The notes: generated by a model from the sequence alone, not told the origin. 64,000 nt of DNA from Actinomycetota bacterium (GCA_003168255.1 PMSU01000212.1:1-64000), one strand, 5' to 3'. Numbered from the stretch's first letter, positions 16,652-25,086 are shown. Numbers and translations are program-made.

Positions 16652-17197
16652 GTGACTCAAGACTGGACTGCCGAGGAGCTCGACGAGTTCCTGGCCGGGC
16701 GTGGTGAGCGGCTGATCCGCACCGCCGTGATGCTCGCGGGCGGCCGGGAAGCTGGCGAGGATCTCATGCAGGCTGCGCTGGAGCGGCTGATCCGGCACCG
16801 CCGACGGATCGAGGGAGATCCGGAGGGATACCTGCGGGTCATCCTGTACAACCTCGCCGCCGACGACTCCTGGCGGCGCGAGAGCAGGTGGCGGGCGAAG
16901 CTGCCGCTGCTCAGGCAGGCCGCTGCGGCGCCGCCAGCCGATGTCACGGCTGCCGTGGACCTCAGGGACGCGCTGGTGCGCATCCTGCTTCAGCTGCCGC
17001 CGGCCCAGCGGGCTGTGCTCGTCCTGCGTTACTGGGAGGAACTCTCCGAGGCGGAGACGGCCGCGGCCCTCCGATGCTCGGCGGGAGCAGTCAAATCGGC
17101 AGCGTCGCGCGGCCTACAGCGGATGCGGGAGCTCACTGCTTGCTGGGACGAAAACGGCAGCACGACGGGGAAGGAAGATCATGAATACGGACGTTGA
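16652..17197 (+). CDS. SigE-family ECF RNA polymerase sigma factor
   Basis: The GTG at 16652 (VTQDWTAEELDEF) has GAGGAAG about five bases upstream. The 181-residue protein has the sigma-2 region (residues 12-80, with EDLMQAALERLI and YLRVILYNLAADDSWRRESR) and the sigma-4 region (about 105-165, LPPAQRAVLVLRYWEELSEA then SAGAVKSAASRGLQRMREL). This is the SigE/SigM-like ECF type common in actinomycetes. It overlaps by 17 bases the gene at 17181, whose product has one membrane segment like an anti-sigma factor, so the two probably form a regulatory pair, although the partner is frameshifted. Confidence 0.88.
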   Translation: MTQDWTAEELDEFLAGRGERLIRTAVMLAGGREAGEDLMQAALERLIRHRRRIEGDPEGYLRVILYNLAADDSWRRESRWRAKLPLLRQAAAAPPADVTAAVDLRDALVRILLQLPPAQRAVLVLRYWEELSEAETAAALRCSAGAVKSAASRGLQRMRELTACWDENGSTTGKEDHEYGR

Positions 17198-17785
17198 AGA
17201 ACTGCTCCGCGAGGGCATGGAACGATTCGGCCAGGACCTGCGGATGCCCGCCGGCATCGCCGCCAGGGCAAGGGGACGGCTGCGCCGGCGCCGGCTGCAG
17301 GCAGTGACCGGCGCCACGGTTGCCGTAGCTGCTGCCGTGGCAATCGTCAGCCTCACAGCTACGCCGGGCGCCCGCCCGGCCCCGGTCAGGCTGGCCGCGT
17401 GGACAGTCATCACCGAGCCCAACGGGACAGTGGCAGTGTCCATCAACGATGTGCGGGACCCGGCAGGCCTGCAGCGCGCACTACGTGCACACGGCGTGCC
17501 AGCCACCGTCCGGTTCTACCCCGGCGGCTCGCTGATGCCTGGCTGCGTGACCTCGGTTCCCAGCAGGCTCGCGACGGTTGAACGGCGGGTCTTCGTGCAG
17601 CCGCCCGCCGGCAGCCAGGGTCACGGCCAGCCCGTGCCTACATCGATCCTGCTGCCGTGCCCGGCACTGACCAGATCGCGATCGAGGCGGTGCGGGGGAA
17701 CGGGTTCAGCATCGGACTGGTCACCCATGATGGCCAATGCCCGCCCGGAAGCAGGCCGGGCGGAACCCGGATGCATTCTTCATAG
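17181..17785 (+). pseudogene. Membrane-anchored anti-sigma-like protein, frameshifted
   Basis: The ATG at 17181 follows AAGGAAG. The first 150 codons encode a basic N-terminus (RARGRLRRRRLQ), one transmembrane helix (about residues 40-62) and an extracytoplasmic domain. Near 17637 the coding frame shifts: the continuation YIDPAAVPGTDQIAIEAVR through to RPGGTRMHSS and stop (17783-17785) lies in the next frame, whereas the original frame degenerates and runs over the convergent SARP gene. A single-base indel explains this; either a pseudogene or a sequencing error is possible. The likely role was control of the upstream sigma factor. Confidence 0.6.
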
Positions 17786-18589
17786 CAGCAACGAGCTGGT
17801 CAAGGCAGCTGAGGGTGCCGAGGTGCCGCCTGCCGCCGTGCCCGCGCCGGTGACCAGGCGCTGCCTGAGCGCGGCCGTGGGCCGCAGTCCGAGCTCGGCG
17901 TGCAGCAGGACGCGGAAGGCTTCGTACTGGCGCATCGCTTCGCAGGTGTTGCCTTCGGCGAGGTAAGCATCGATCAGGGCGCCACGGGCGGATTCGCGTA
18001 GCGGGTCGGCGCTGACGACGGCCAGCCCGGCATCGACAGCGGCGCCGTGCCAGCCGGCGCCGGTCAGCCGGGTGCACAGCGCTTCCAGTGCGTGCAGGCG
18101 CAGCTGATGGAACCGTTCGCGTTCGGGCACGAGCCACAGTTCGGGCCAGCCAGGCAGCAGGTCGTCGCGCAGGTCTGCCCGCAGCGCCCCGGCCAGCCCG
18201 GCGGCGTCGAAGGCGGCTGTGTGGTCGAGCAGCCGGCTGGCCGCGGGTATCGCGGCCCAGTAGTCGACGCTCACCCCGGCGGCGATGCGGACCTCGGCGG
18301 TGGTGGCGGTTAAGAGGGCGGGGCAGCAGCGTTGCAGCCGCCACAAGACGGCGCGCAGGTTCGACGCGGCGTGCGCGTCGGTGGCCTGCGGGTAGAGCAG
18401 CTGGGCGGCCTGCCACCGGGCGAGGGCGCCGACGTGCACCGCGAGCAGGGCCAGCAGCCGCTGCGCCGCCTTGCCCAGCGTGCTCGCCGGAACGCCGGTG
18501 AGGTCGAAGCGGCCCAGCAGCCGCAGCTGGCACTCATCCGGCGGTGCCAGATCGTTGCCTGCTAGGTCATGTGCCGGCGGGAGGGGCAT
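17780..18589 (-). CDS. SARP/AfsR-type transcriptional activator
   Basis: The ATG at 18589 (MPLPPAHDLAGND) gives 269 residues. The N-terminal winged helix (about 16-105, CQLRLLGRFDLTG, LGKAAQRLLALLAVH, ASNLRAVLWRLQR) is OmpR-like, and the remainder is the bacterial transcriptional activation domain (LRLHALEALCTRL, AVDAGLAVVSADPLRESARGALIDAY, EAMRQYEAFR). SARPs bind direct heptameric repeats and switch on secondary-metabolite clusters. Its stop overlaps the convergent anti-sigma-like remnant. It could control the neighbouring metal-type genes or the cluster at 25.7-43.4 kb, but nothing in the sequence fixes the target. Confidence 0.88.
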   Translation of the reverse strand: MPLPPAHDLAGNDLAPPDECQLRLLGRFDLTGVPASTLGKAAQRLLALLAVHVGALARWQAAQLLYPQATDAHAASNLRAVLWRLQRCCPALLTATTAEVRIAAGVSVDYWAAIPAASRLLDHTAAFDAAGLAGALRADLRDDLLPGWPELWLVPERERFHQLRLHALEALCTRLTGAGWHGAAVDAGLAVVSADPLRESARGALIDAYLAEGNTCEAMRQYEAFRVLLHAELGLRPTAALRQRLVTGAGTAAGGTSAPSAALTSSLLL

Positions 18590-18766
18590 GCGAGTCTTTC
18601 CTGAATGCGGGATCCAACAGGACTTCCTGACAGGCTCGGTAGGTTCATGATGCGTCGGCGCGATGTGTTCGTCTAGTAGCAGGGGCGTAACGGTGACGTC
18701 ACGCTGGGGTGGCGGCAGGCCGGCACAATGACCCCTGTGGGGGTGCTCGCCCAGGGAAATGCTGTC

Positions 18767-19158
18767 ATGACGCTGCTGACTGGTACAGGTGTGCCTGGCG
18801 GTACTGGCCTGTCGGCGGGAGCCAGGCCTGGGGTGCTGCTGATCTCGGCGTTCGACCTGGGTCACCATCCGTTCGGGCTGGCGTCCCCGGCGGCGTGGCT
18901 GCCGGTGGTGTCGCTGGGCCGACGGGATTTCCAGGTCCCCGACCGCAGCGGCCTTCCCGCCTTGTCGGAGTACGCGTTCCTGACACTGCCTGACGGTTCC
19001 CGGCGTACAGTCGGGCACACAGAAGTGACCCGCGACTGCAAGCACCTGTGTCGGCCCTGCCCGATCCTGCCGGTCTACGGCGGCCAGTGCCGCAGCTCAG
19101 CGAAACATGGCACTACTGCGCCGAGCCTACCGAGACGCCGCTCGCCCCGCCCGTGTAA
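18767..19158 (+). pseudogene. Deleted paralogue of the CCAEP-tail radical SAM gene
   Basis: Three segments match the intact gene at 20682 in order: GVLLISAFDLGHHPFGLASP (its N-terminus), then VVSLGRRDFQVPDRSGLPAL through TRDCKHLCRPCPILPVYGG (its FeS region with Cx3CxxC preserved), then, in a shifted frame, WHYCAEPTETPLAPPV and a TAA at 19156. Roughly 110 residues between the first two blocks and about 265 between the second and third are missing. Retention of both the cluster motif and the C-terminal tail shows what the parent looked like. The intact DUF169 gene starts 43 bases downstream, so radical SAM and DUF169 were once an operon. Confidence 0.8.
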
Positions 19159-19201
19159 TCCAAGCCCCATGCCAGGCTCCGTCAACCGAGGAGGACCCCC
19201 G

Positions 19202-19906
19202 ATGAATCACGCCGCCACCGCGCAACAGCTCTCGTCCCTGCTGTCACTGCAGCACCCGCCGGTCGCCCTAGCCTTCACCGACCAGCCACCTGATGGCATC
19301 GCGCAGGCGAGCAAGGCAGTGCCATCGGCGTGCACGTTCTGGCGCCAGGCCGAGCAGGGCACCTTCTACGCCACCGCCGCCCAGCACTTCAACTGCCCGG
19401 TCGGGTCGATGGTGATGGGCTTCGAACTGCCGCCGGCCGTCGGCGAGCAGCTCGGCGGGCTGGTGCAGTCGATGTGCGACGCGCACTACCTCAGCATGGA
19501 TGAGGCCGCCAAGATCCCCACCGTGGGACGGCACAGCGCCGGCATCGTCTACGGGCCGCTGCGCGAGTTCCCGCTGGACCCCGACCTGGTGCTCCTGTGG
19601 GTGAACGTGGCCCAGGCGATGCTCTACAGCGAGGCCGCGGGGCGCGCCGCCTGGACCGCTACCCCGATGGAAGTCTCGGGCCGCCCCGGCTGCGCCGCGC
19701 TCCCGTTGGCCCTGAACAGCAATCAGCCCGGCATATCGCTGGGCTGCGCAGGGATGCGCACCTTCACCGAGATCGGCAACGACATGAACCTCGCCGTCGT
19801 CCCCGGCAGCGCCCTGACCGGGTTCGTCGACGCCCTGGCCGGCACGGTGGAGTCCAACACCGCCATGCGGTCGTTCTACGCCGGGCACAAGGCCGCCATC
19901 GGCTGA
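19202..19906 (+). CDS. DUF169 family protein
   Basis: The ATG at 19202 follows a good site (GAGGAGGACC). The 234-residue protein shows the DUF169 pattern: HPPVALAFTDQPP, a cysteine in ACTFWRQAEQGTFYAT, FNCPVGSMVMGF, AGIVYGPLREFPLDPDLVLLW, GRPGCAALPLAL and the end VESNTAMRSFYAGHKAAIG. The biochemical function of DUF169 is not established; conserved cysteines suggest a metal or thiol role. Two further remnants of the family lie at 23540-23740 and 25012-25086, and a decayed radical SAM gene lies just upstream, tying DUF169 to this metal-related neighbourhood. Confidence 0.85.
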   Translation: MNHAATAQQLSSLLSLQHPPVALAFTDQPPDGIAQASKAVPSACTFWRQAEQGTFYATAAQHFNCPVGSMVMGFELPPAVGEQLGGLVQSMCDAHYLSMDEAAKIPTVGRHSAGIVYGPLREFPLDPDLVLLWVNVAQAMLYSEAAGRAAWTATPMEVSGRPGCAALPLALNSNQPGISLGCAGMRTFTEIGNDMNLAVVPGSALTGFVDALAGTVESNTAMRSFYAGHKAAIG

Positions 19907-20681
19907 CGCTGCCGCCTCGCCGGAACCCGGCCGCTGGCCACCGCCGGGAGCACCCCGAGGCGGCCAGATCATGATGACCAGCATGTAGGTCAGGGTTGCA
20001 GCCGCCATCGGGCCGGCCACGGCGGGCGCCGGACCGCTGGCTGCGGCGAGGGCAGCCCTCACCCCCGAATCCCCCGGGACCGTCGCCGCCAGCGTCGGCT
20101 CGTCCCAACCCGCCACCGCCGGCCACCACCCCGATGAAGTCACCATCCCTGGTCATCAGGACGGGCTGGCTGGTGCCACGTCCGGTGATCTTTACCTCGA
20201 CCGGCAGGCCGTCGGCGGGACCGGCCCAGACGTCGACGGCGCCGACGCCATAGTCGTCCGCTCCGCCGAGACGGTCAGGTACGACTGGGAAGCGCAACTC
20301 GCCGTCGTCACCGGTGTCGGCGGTCGTGACATCGCACCCACGGAGGCGCTGGCGCATGTGGCGCGGCGCTGCGCATGCAAAACATATCGGCAAGCAGTCT
20401 ACGACTATATCAGCAAGAGGTCCGCCGCGGCTCAATAGCATCGTACCAGAAACGATATGGCAACAAGTCGCCAATGCCCGACATGACCTGTTGCAATTTC
20501 CAACATAAATAGCTATTCTTTAGAATAGGCAAGCCTAGGACTCGGCTGCTTGAATCGCTGAGCTGCTAGCTCGCGAAATGACTATACCGAGCAGCCAAGA
20601 CATGTTACCAACTAAAGCGAGCTGGGCGACTAACAAGCGTGATCGGCTCTCGCGTCAGCGAGAGCGTGAGGAGGCTAGCCG
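19907..20681. other. Intergenic region with a decayed coding segment
   Basis: On the minus strand 20115-20312 reads as plausible protein (ELRFPVVPDRLGG, YGVGAVDVWAGPADGLPVEV, then TGRGTSQPVLMTRDGDF) but has no proper start, loses its sense on both sides and matches no family I know. It is probably a gene relic. The last 280 bases are AT-richer than the surroundings and hold the palindrome at 20513-20528 and the promoter of the radical SAM gene. Confidence 0.4.
20513..20528. promoter_or_regulatory. Inverted repeat CTATTC-TTTA-GAATAG, candidate operator
   Basis: A perfect 6-bp inverted repeat with a 4-base centre lies about 155 bases before the radical SAM start in an AT-rich stretch. Its size and symmetry fit a dimeric winged-helix repressor such as the CmtR-like protein encoded at 24498-24860, but no second copy was found, so the link is speculative. 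Confidence 0.3.
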
Positions 20682-22115
20682 ATGCGGGTCCTGCTAATTT
20701 CTGCCTATGAACTCGGACGTCAGCCCTTTGGCCTGGGGTCGGCGGCGTCCTGGATGCAGGAGGCGGGATCCGATGTCCAGTGCCTGGACCTGGCGGTGGA
20801 AGAACTGGACGAGGAAAAGGTAAAGCTCGCGGACCTGCTGGCATTTTATGTGCCCATGCACACAGCGACTCGCATCGCGATCGGCATGCTCCCCAGGGTC
20901 ACCGAACTCAACCCGCATGCGCATCTGTGCTTCTTCGGCCTCTACGCATCCGTCAACGAGGAGTACCTGAGAAAGCTCGGAGTAGGTACGGTACTCGGCG
21001 GTGAGTTTGAAGAGGGACTGGTGTCGCTCGTACGGCGACTTTCCCGGCACGGTCACTCCGCGGACGGCAGGCAGCCAGAGCCGGTAATCTCGCTGGCTCG
21101 TCAGCACTTCATGGTGCCGGAGCGCAAATGGCTTCCGCTGCTGTCGAACTATGCGAAGGTGGACCTGGGCGACGGCCAGCAGCGCGTTGTCGGCTCCACC
21201 GAGGCCACCCGGGGATGCTTGCACCGGTGCAGGCACTGTCCGATAGTGCCGGTTTACGACGGGCGCTTCCGCGTGGTGCAGTCCGATGTTGTGCTATCAG
21301 ATGTCCGGCAGCAGGTCAGCGCGGGTGCGCAGCACATCACCTTCGGCGACCCGGACTTCTTCAATGCCCCTGCCCATGCGCTTGAAATCGTGCGTGCGCT
21401 ACATGACGAGTTTCCCGGCGTCAGCTACGACGCCACCATAAAGATTCAGCACCTTAAGAAGCGCATGTCATTGCTGCCGGTGTTGCGGGACACGGGGTGC
21501 CTCTTCGTCACCAGCGCCGTGGAGGCAGTGGATGAAACAACCCTGCTGGCGTATGAGAAACATCATACCAGGCAGGATTTCATAGACGTTACCCGTGAAT
21601 TTCGCAGGGTCGGCCTGACCTTTAATCCGACCTTCGTGACTTTTTCCCCCTGGACGACGCTCGAGAGTTATGCAGACCTGCTGAACCTGCTTACCGAGCT
21701 GGACCTCGTCGACAACGTCTCGCAGATACAGCTAGCCATCAGGCTGCTTATTCCAAGAGGCTCCCGGCTCCTTGAGCTGACCGAGGTAAAGAAGATCATC
21801 GGCGAGTTCGACGAGGCGAAATTGTGCTATCCGTGGCGGCATGCGGATCCACGGGTTGACGAGCTGCACCGGGCGGTGCTCGAACGGGTCGGGCAGGGTG
21901 CCGAGGTCGGCGCGAGCAGGCGGGCGGTCTTCTCGGATGCCCGTACCCTGGTCCGAAACGCCCTGCCGGCGGACTCATCGCTTCGCATCGCCTTGTCCGG
22001 TGAACTGCCCGCGCAGGCAGCCCCCCGTAACGTGCCGGCGATGACCGAGCCCTGGTACTGCTGTGCCGAGCCGACCGACGCGCAGATGCTCGGTGGCCGG
22101 GCGGCGAAGCTATAG
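20682..22115 (+). CDS. B12-binding-type radical SAM protein with CCAEP tail
   Basis: The ATG at 20682 follows GTGAGGAGG. The 477-residue protein has an N-terminal cobalamin-binding-like fold (MRVLLISAYELGRQPFG, residues 1-120), a radical SAM barrel with Cys179, Cys183 and Cys186 (TRGCLHRCRHC), and a C-terminal tail EPWYCCAEPTDAQ with Cys460-Cys461. From memory this is the family NCBI curators call CUAEP/CCAEP-tail radical SAM (seleno)protein, in which the first tail Cys may be selenocysteine; here the codons are TGC TGT. The function is unknown, and the tail thiols could hold a metal or organometal. MerB-like and cysteine-rich metal proteins follow directly. Confidence 0.85.
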   Translation: MRVLLISAYELGRQPFGLGSAASWMQEAGSDVQCLDLAVEELDEEKVKLADLLAFYVPMHTATRIAIGMLPRVTELNPHAHLCFFGLYASVNEEYLRKLGVGTVLGGEFEEGLVSLVRRLSRHGHSADGRQPEPVISLARQHFMVPERKWLPLLSNYAKVDLGDGQQRVVGSTEATRGCLHRCRHCPIVPVYDGRFRVVQSDVVLSDVRQQVSAGAQHITFGDPDFFNAPAHALEIVRALHDEFPGVSYDATIKIQHLKKRMSLLPVLRDTGCLFVTSAVEAVDETTLLAYEKHHTRQDFIDVTREFRRVGLTFNPTFVTFSPWTTLESYADLLNLLTELDLVDNVSQIQLAIRLLIPRGSRLLELTEVKKIIGEFDEAKLCYPWRHADPRVDELHRAVLERVGQGAEVGASRRAVFSDARTLVRNALPADSSLRIALSGELPAQAAPRNVPAMTEPWYCCAEPTDAQMLGGRAAKL

Positions 22116-22132
22116 ATAGGTAACCAGGGCGG

Positions 22133-22816
22133 CTATCCGGTGAGCAGCCGCCCGAAGTCGGCGTGAGCCGCATCGACTGCCTCGGTCTGGGTGACAACCC
22201 GCCCGGACGCCGCTGCGCATTCGCGCAGGTACGCGGCGGCGTGCCGCGCTGTGGCATGAAAGGTGTTGAAAGGGCAGGTGCAGCGCAGCGACGGACCCGC
22301 GGCTCGGCGGCCGACGATGAGGACGGCCGCCGTCGCTGGCCGCCATCGCCAGGTCCCTGCGCGGTGCTCCACCGTGATGCGCTCGTGTGTCACCGGGCTG
22401 ACCGAGCTGATTACGCCGTCTCGGCCGGCCATGAGCGGGATGCCGAGGGCGTCAATCGCGCACATCGCGTATAACAACGGGGCACCGTCGACGCGCACCA
22501 CATGCGGGGTGGGCATGCCAGAGAACGGGTAAGCGGTAGTCGCCACGCCGGTGACCGAGTCGGTGTGGACTAGATCCGCGGCGGCCAGCCCAAGCATTGC
22601 CCTGCGAGGAGCGAGGCCGAGGCCACGGGCCAATCGGCGCAGGTCGATAGGTTCCGGTGGCCTGCCGGTGGCCAGGAACGCCCTGAGCACGTGGCGGTGT
22701 AGCTCCACTAGCGCAGGGGTCATGCTTGCCTGAGCATCGGCTTTGCGCCTTGTGTTCTGTTCACACGAAGATGCGACAAAAGCAGCGCGAGGGCGCTCAT
22801 CATGCCTGTCAGTCAT
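22133..22816 (-). CDS. MerB-like organomercurial lyase family protein (copy 1)
   Basis: The ATG at 22816 has GGGAG eight bases upstream. The 227-residue protein has an N-terminal winged-helix-like part (LHRHVLRAFLATGRPPEP...) and the MerB-type catalytic fold. AYPFSGMPTPHVV and YAMCAIDALGIPLM carry Cys119 and Asp122, and Cys179/Cys181 (RCTCPFNTFHA) follow at the spacing of Cys96, Asp99 and Cys159 in MerB. MerB breaks carbon-mercury bonds by protonolysis. Whether this relative acts on methylmercury or another organometal is open. It converges with the radical SAM gene, ending 17 bases away. Confidence 0.75.
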   Translation of the reverse strand: MTDRHDERPRAAFVASSCEQNTRRKADAQASMTPALVELHRHVLRAFLATGRPPEPIDLRRLARGLGLAPRRAMLGLAAADLVHTDSVTGVATTAYPFSGMPTPHVVRVDGAPLLYAMCAIDALGIPLMAGRDGVISSVSPVTHERITVEHRAGTWRWRPATAAVLIVGRRAAGPSLRCTCPFNTFHATARHAAAYLRECAAASGRVVTQTEAVDAAHADFGRLLTG

Positions 22817-23093
22817 ATCGAAGTCTCCCGGGCATGTCCGGTTATCGACGATCCTACGATGCCAATCATGACAGCCAGGTAGAACATAGACAAAGATGCC
22901 GTCACCACGCCCGGCTGGCACGCGGCGGGTCCGACGTCCATTCTGAGGCGGCACTGACCCCTTCCCGGCGCCCGCTATGTCCCGTATCTTTGATGGGCAA
23001 GGCATCAGCGGATCGGACCGGAGCCCCGCGGCGCGCAACACCGCCGCAGTGTGTAGCACCCCTCATCCGACTTGGGAAACGAAGGGCACGACC

Positions 23094-23432
23094 ATGACCA
23101 CGATCATTGACGAGCGGCACAGAGCGTACCTGGATGCCTGTTCAACCTGCCAGCAAACATGCGAGTCGTGCGCTTACGACTGCTGCATGACCAGTCCGGA
23201 TCTGGTCGAATGTGCCCGGCTGTGCCTGGACTGCGCGGCGATCTGCTCCGCCTGCGTCACCCTCCTAGCTCGGGGCTCCCGCTGGTCGGACGAGCTGTGC
23301 CAGCTATGTACGCAGGTGGCCGAGGCATGCGCGGCCGAATGTGACAAGCACGATGATATCGATCTCTGTCGGCAGTGCGCTGTGGCGTGCCGCGCCTGTG
23401 TCGAGGAGTGCCGGGCAATGGCCAGCGCCTGA
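23094..23432 (+). CDS. Csp-like cysteine-rich four-helix-bundle protein (DUF326)
   Basis: The 112-residue protein contains 20 cysteines, mostly as CxxC and CxxxC pairs along predicted helices (CSTCQQTCESCAYDCC, CLDCAAICSAC, CRQCAVACRACVEEC). This is the pattern of cytosolic copper-storage proteins, which line a four-helix tube with thiolates that bind many Cu(I) ions. No signal peptide is seen, so it should be cytoplasmic. Among MerB-like and CmtR-like neighbours it could buffer a soft metal other than copper. The start ATG follows GAAGGGCACGACC. It diverges from the MerB-like gene over a 277-bp region. Confidence 0.88.
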   Translation: MTTIIDERHRAYLDACSTCQQTCESCAYDCCMTSPDLVECARLCLDCAAICSACVTLLARGSRWSDELCQLCTQVAEACAAECDKHDDIDLCRQCAVACRACVEECRAMASA

Positions 23433-23539
23433 CCAAGCAGGCGATGACAACGTAGCTCGCCACCCCTGGCCCGGCTTTCCCGGTTACCGGAAGCAGTGTG
23501 AGTCCTCCGCCGCGTACCGCCCCACGGTGGCGTCGACCT

Positions 23540-23740
23540 TGGCGCCTTCGGGCTCAACCGAAGCAATACCACGTCGGGATCTACCGGTGCCTGCGCGACC
23601 GGCCCGTAGGCGATGCTGCCGGGCCTTGTGCTGACGGCCGGGACTCCGGACGTGGTAGGGCCGTCGACCCACCCGCTGGTCATGAGCGCGGCTACGTCCT
23701 GATTGCCGACTACTTCCTCTAGTTTCTTGAACCCGTGGGC
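23540..23740 (-). pseudogene. DUF169 remnant (middle segment)
   Basis: The minus strand reads VPAVSTRPGSIAYGPVAQAP then VDPDVVLLRL, matching IPTVGRHSAGIVYGPLREFP and LDPDLVLLW of the intact DUF169 protein at 19202. The preceding HGFKKLEEVVG region fits the helix before it. Neither end of the gene is present and the frame breaks on both sides. It lies directly downstream of the second MerB-like gene on the same strand, suggesting a former ArsR-MerB-DUF169 operon. Confidence 0.65.
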
Positions 23741-23768
23741 ACGCTGCGCGCCAGGGACTGTGCCGCGG

Positions 23769-24407
23769 TCACGTGCCCGTTTCCAGCAGTGGCACGAAGG
23801 TCTGCGCACCGAGTGTCTGGGCACGGGCCTGATCCAGGACGCTGCCGGTGACCTCGGGGTGCTGGCTGGCCCATTGCCCGGCCGAGTCCGGGCTGGCGAA
23901 GAAGTTCAGGTTGCCGCAGCTGACTTGCTCGGTTGTGCCGTCGTGCCCGGTGCGGCCAACGTAGAGCACCGCACCGGGCGGGTCCCAGCTGGCCAGCCCG
24001 CCGGAGAAGGTCACCTTGACCGGTGCGCCGGTAACCGGGTCCGCCGAGGTGACCACGGCGTCGACGCCGAGCATGGGCGGAATCCCCAGCGCGTCGAGCG
24101 CGCACATCGAGTACACGCTGGCGCCGCCGGCGATCGCCACCACGTGCGGGGTCGGTCCGGTTGAGAACGGGTATGCCATCCGGATCCGGCCGGCGTCATC
24201 CAGGCCAAGGAGGTCGGCGGCGACTAGCTCGGCCAGCAACTGGCCAGCGGCTAGGTCGAACGGCCGTTCGGCGGCCTCCAGTTCGGCCGGCTCGGGTGGC
24301 CTGCCCGTGGCCGCGAACCGGCGCAGCACGGCCTGGTACACGTTGCGCGTGCCAGGCGCGAGACTGGCACACCGCGTGGCGAGGCCGGTGCCGAGCCCGG
24401 TGTCCAT
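23769..24407 (-). CDS. MerB-like organomercurial lyase family protein (copy 2)
   Basis: The ATG at 24407 follows GGAGGAGGAAC. The 212-residue protein parallels copy 1: YQAVLRRFAATGRPPEPAEL, MAYPFSTGPTPHVV, YSMCALDALGIPPML with Cys102 and Asp105, and VSCGNLNFFASPDSAGQWAS with Cys164. The 62-residue spacing between cysteines is close to that in MerB, and the final HPEVTGSVLDQA is MerB-like. It retains the HFFAS-like segment better than copy 1 and may be the more conventional enzyme. The gene lies 90 bases downstream of the CmtR-like regulator on the same strand, so control by that sensor is likely. Confidence 0.78.
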   Translation of the reverse strand: MDTGLGTGLATRCASLAPGTRNVYQAVLRRFAATGRPPEPAELEAAERPFDLAAGQLLAELVAADLLGLDDAGRIRMAYPFSTGPTPHVVAIAGGASVYSMCALDALGIPPMLGVDAVVTSADPVTGAPVKVTFSGGLASWDPPGAVLYVGRTGHDGTTEQVSCGNLNFFASPDSAGQWASQHPEVTGSVLDQARAQTLGAQTFVPLLETGT

Positions 24408-24497
24408 CAAGCGTTCCTCCTCCTGAGTCTCCTTGACACGATTAACCCCTCCTTCCCGGGCAAGGTCAAGCAAGGTCAGGGCTTAGCCGCCGGATGA

Positions 24498-24860
24498 TCA
24501 AATCCAGTCTGGCCCGATGCGCTTGCAGGTAGCCAGGTGCTCGGAGTGGTCGGCGACGAGGTCGTCGGCGAGGTCGAGCACCTGCTTTAGCCGTGTGTCG
24601 GCAATTGAGTAGATGACATGCCGGCCTTGCCGGTCGGTGTGAACGAATCGGCACCAGCGCAGGCACGCGAGGTGGTTGGAAATTCGGCTCTGCGGCAGGC
24701 CCGTCATGTCGACCAGTTCGGTGACGGTGCGCGGGCCTGCCAGCAGGTGTTTGATGATGGCAAGGCGGGTCGGGTCGGCCAGCGCCCGGAACCATCGCGC
24801 TTGCGCGATTGCCAACTCTGGCCGGTCAGATGTCTCGGTATGCTCGCCCGCCCGCGTCAC
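24498..24860 (-). CDS. CmtR-like ArsR-family metal sensor
   Basis: The start is taken as the GTG at 24860 (VTRAGEHTET); the frame is open further upstream but with non-conserved sequence. The 120-residue protein has the ArsR winged helix (ALADPTRLAIIKHLLAG, TVTELVDMTGLPQSRISNHLACLR). Cys66 and Cys70 lie in the recognition helix region (LACLRWC) and Cys112 in the C-terminal TCKRIGPDW. That arrangement and spacing match the Cd/Pb-sensing CmtR, with two Cys four apart and a third about 41 residues on. It should repress the downstream MerB-like gene and perhaps its neighbours until a soft metal binds. Confidence 0.82.
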   Translation of the reverse strand: MTRAGEHTETSDRPELAIAQARWFRALADPTRLAIIKHLLAGPRTVTELVDMTGLPQSRISNHLACLRWCRFVHTDRQGRHVIYSIADTRLKQVLDLADDLVADHSEHLATCKRIGPDWI

Positions 24861-25011
24861 AGTGCTGATCGTAAGTGCTCGGGTGGCATGCCGACGACCG
24901 CGCGGACCGCACCAGCCGCCTCGCCGACTCGAACTCGCCCCGGCCGCATGAACACGAATTAACCAGCGGGGTCGCCGGTGTGACCAAAATCGCGCAGAAT
25001 TCGACGTTCCG

Positions 25012-25086
25012 GTGGGTATGGTTGAGTCCAATACCGTCATGCGGTCGTTCTACTTGTCGCATAAGTCAGCAATCGGCCGGCCGTAA
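25012..25086 (+). pseudogene. DUF169 remnant (C-terminal end)
   Basis: The frame VGMVESNTVMRSFYLSHKS followed by AIGRP and a stop matches the last residues of the intact DUF169 protein (VESNTAMRSFYAGHKAAIG). Nothing upstream continues the homology. It is the third trace of DUF169 within 6 kb and shows that the neighbourhood was built from duplicated, then deleted, blocks. Confidence 0.75.

Noticed and set aside
22000-22115. Selenocysteine codon in the CCAEP tail
   Set aside because: Both tail codons are cysteine (TGC TGT) and the frame reaches a normal TAG, so no UGA recoding is needed here.
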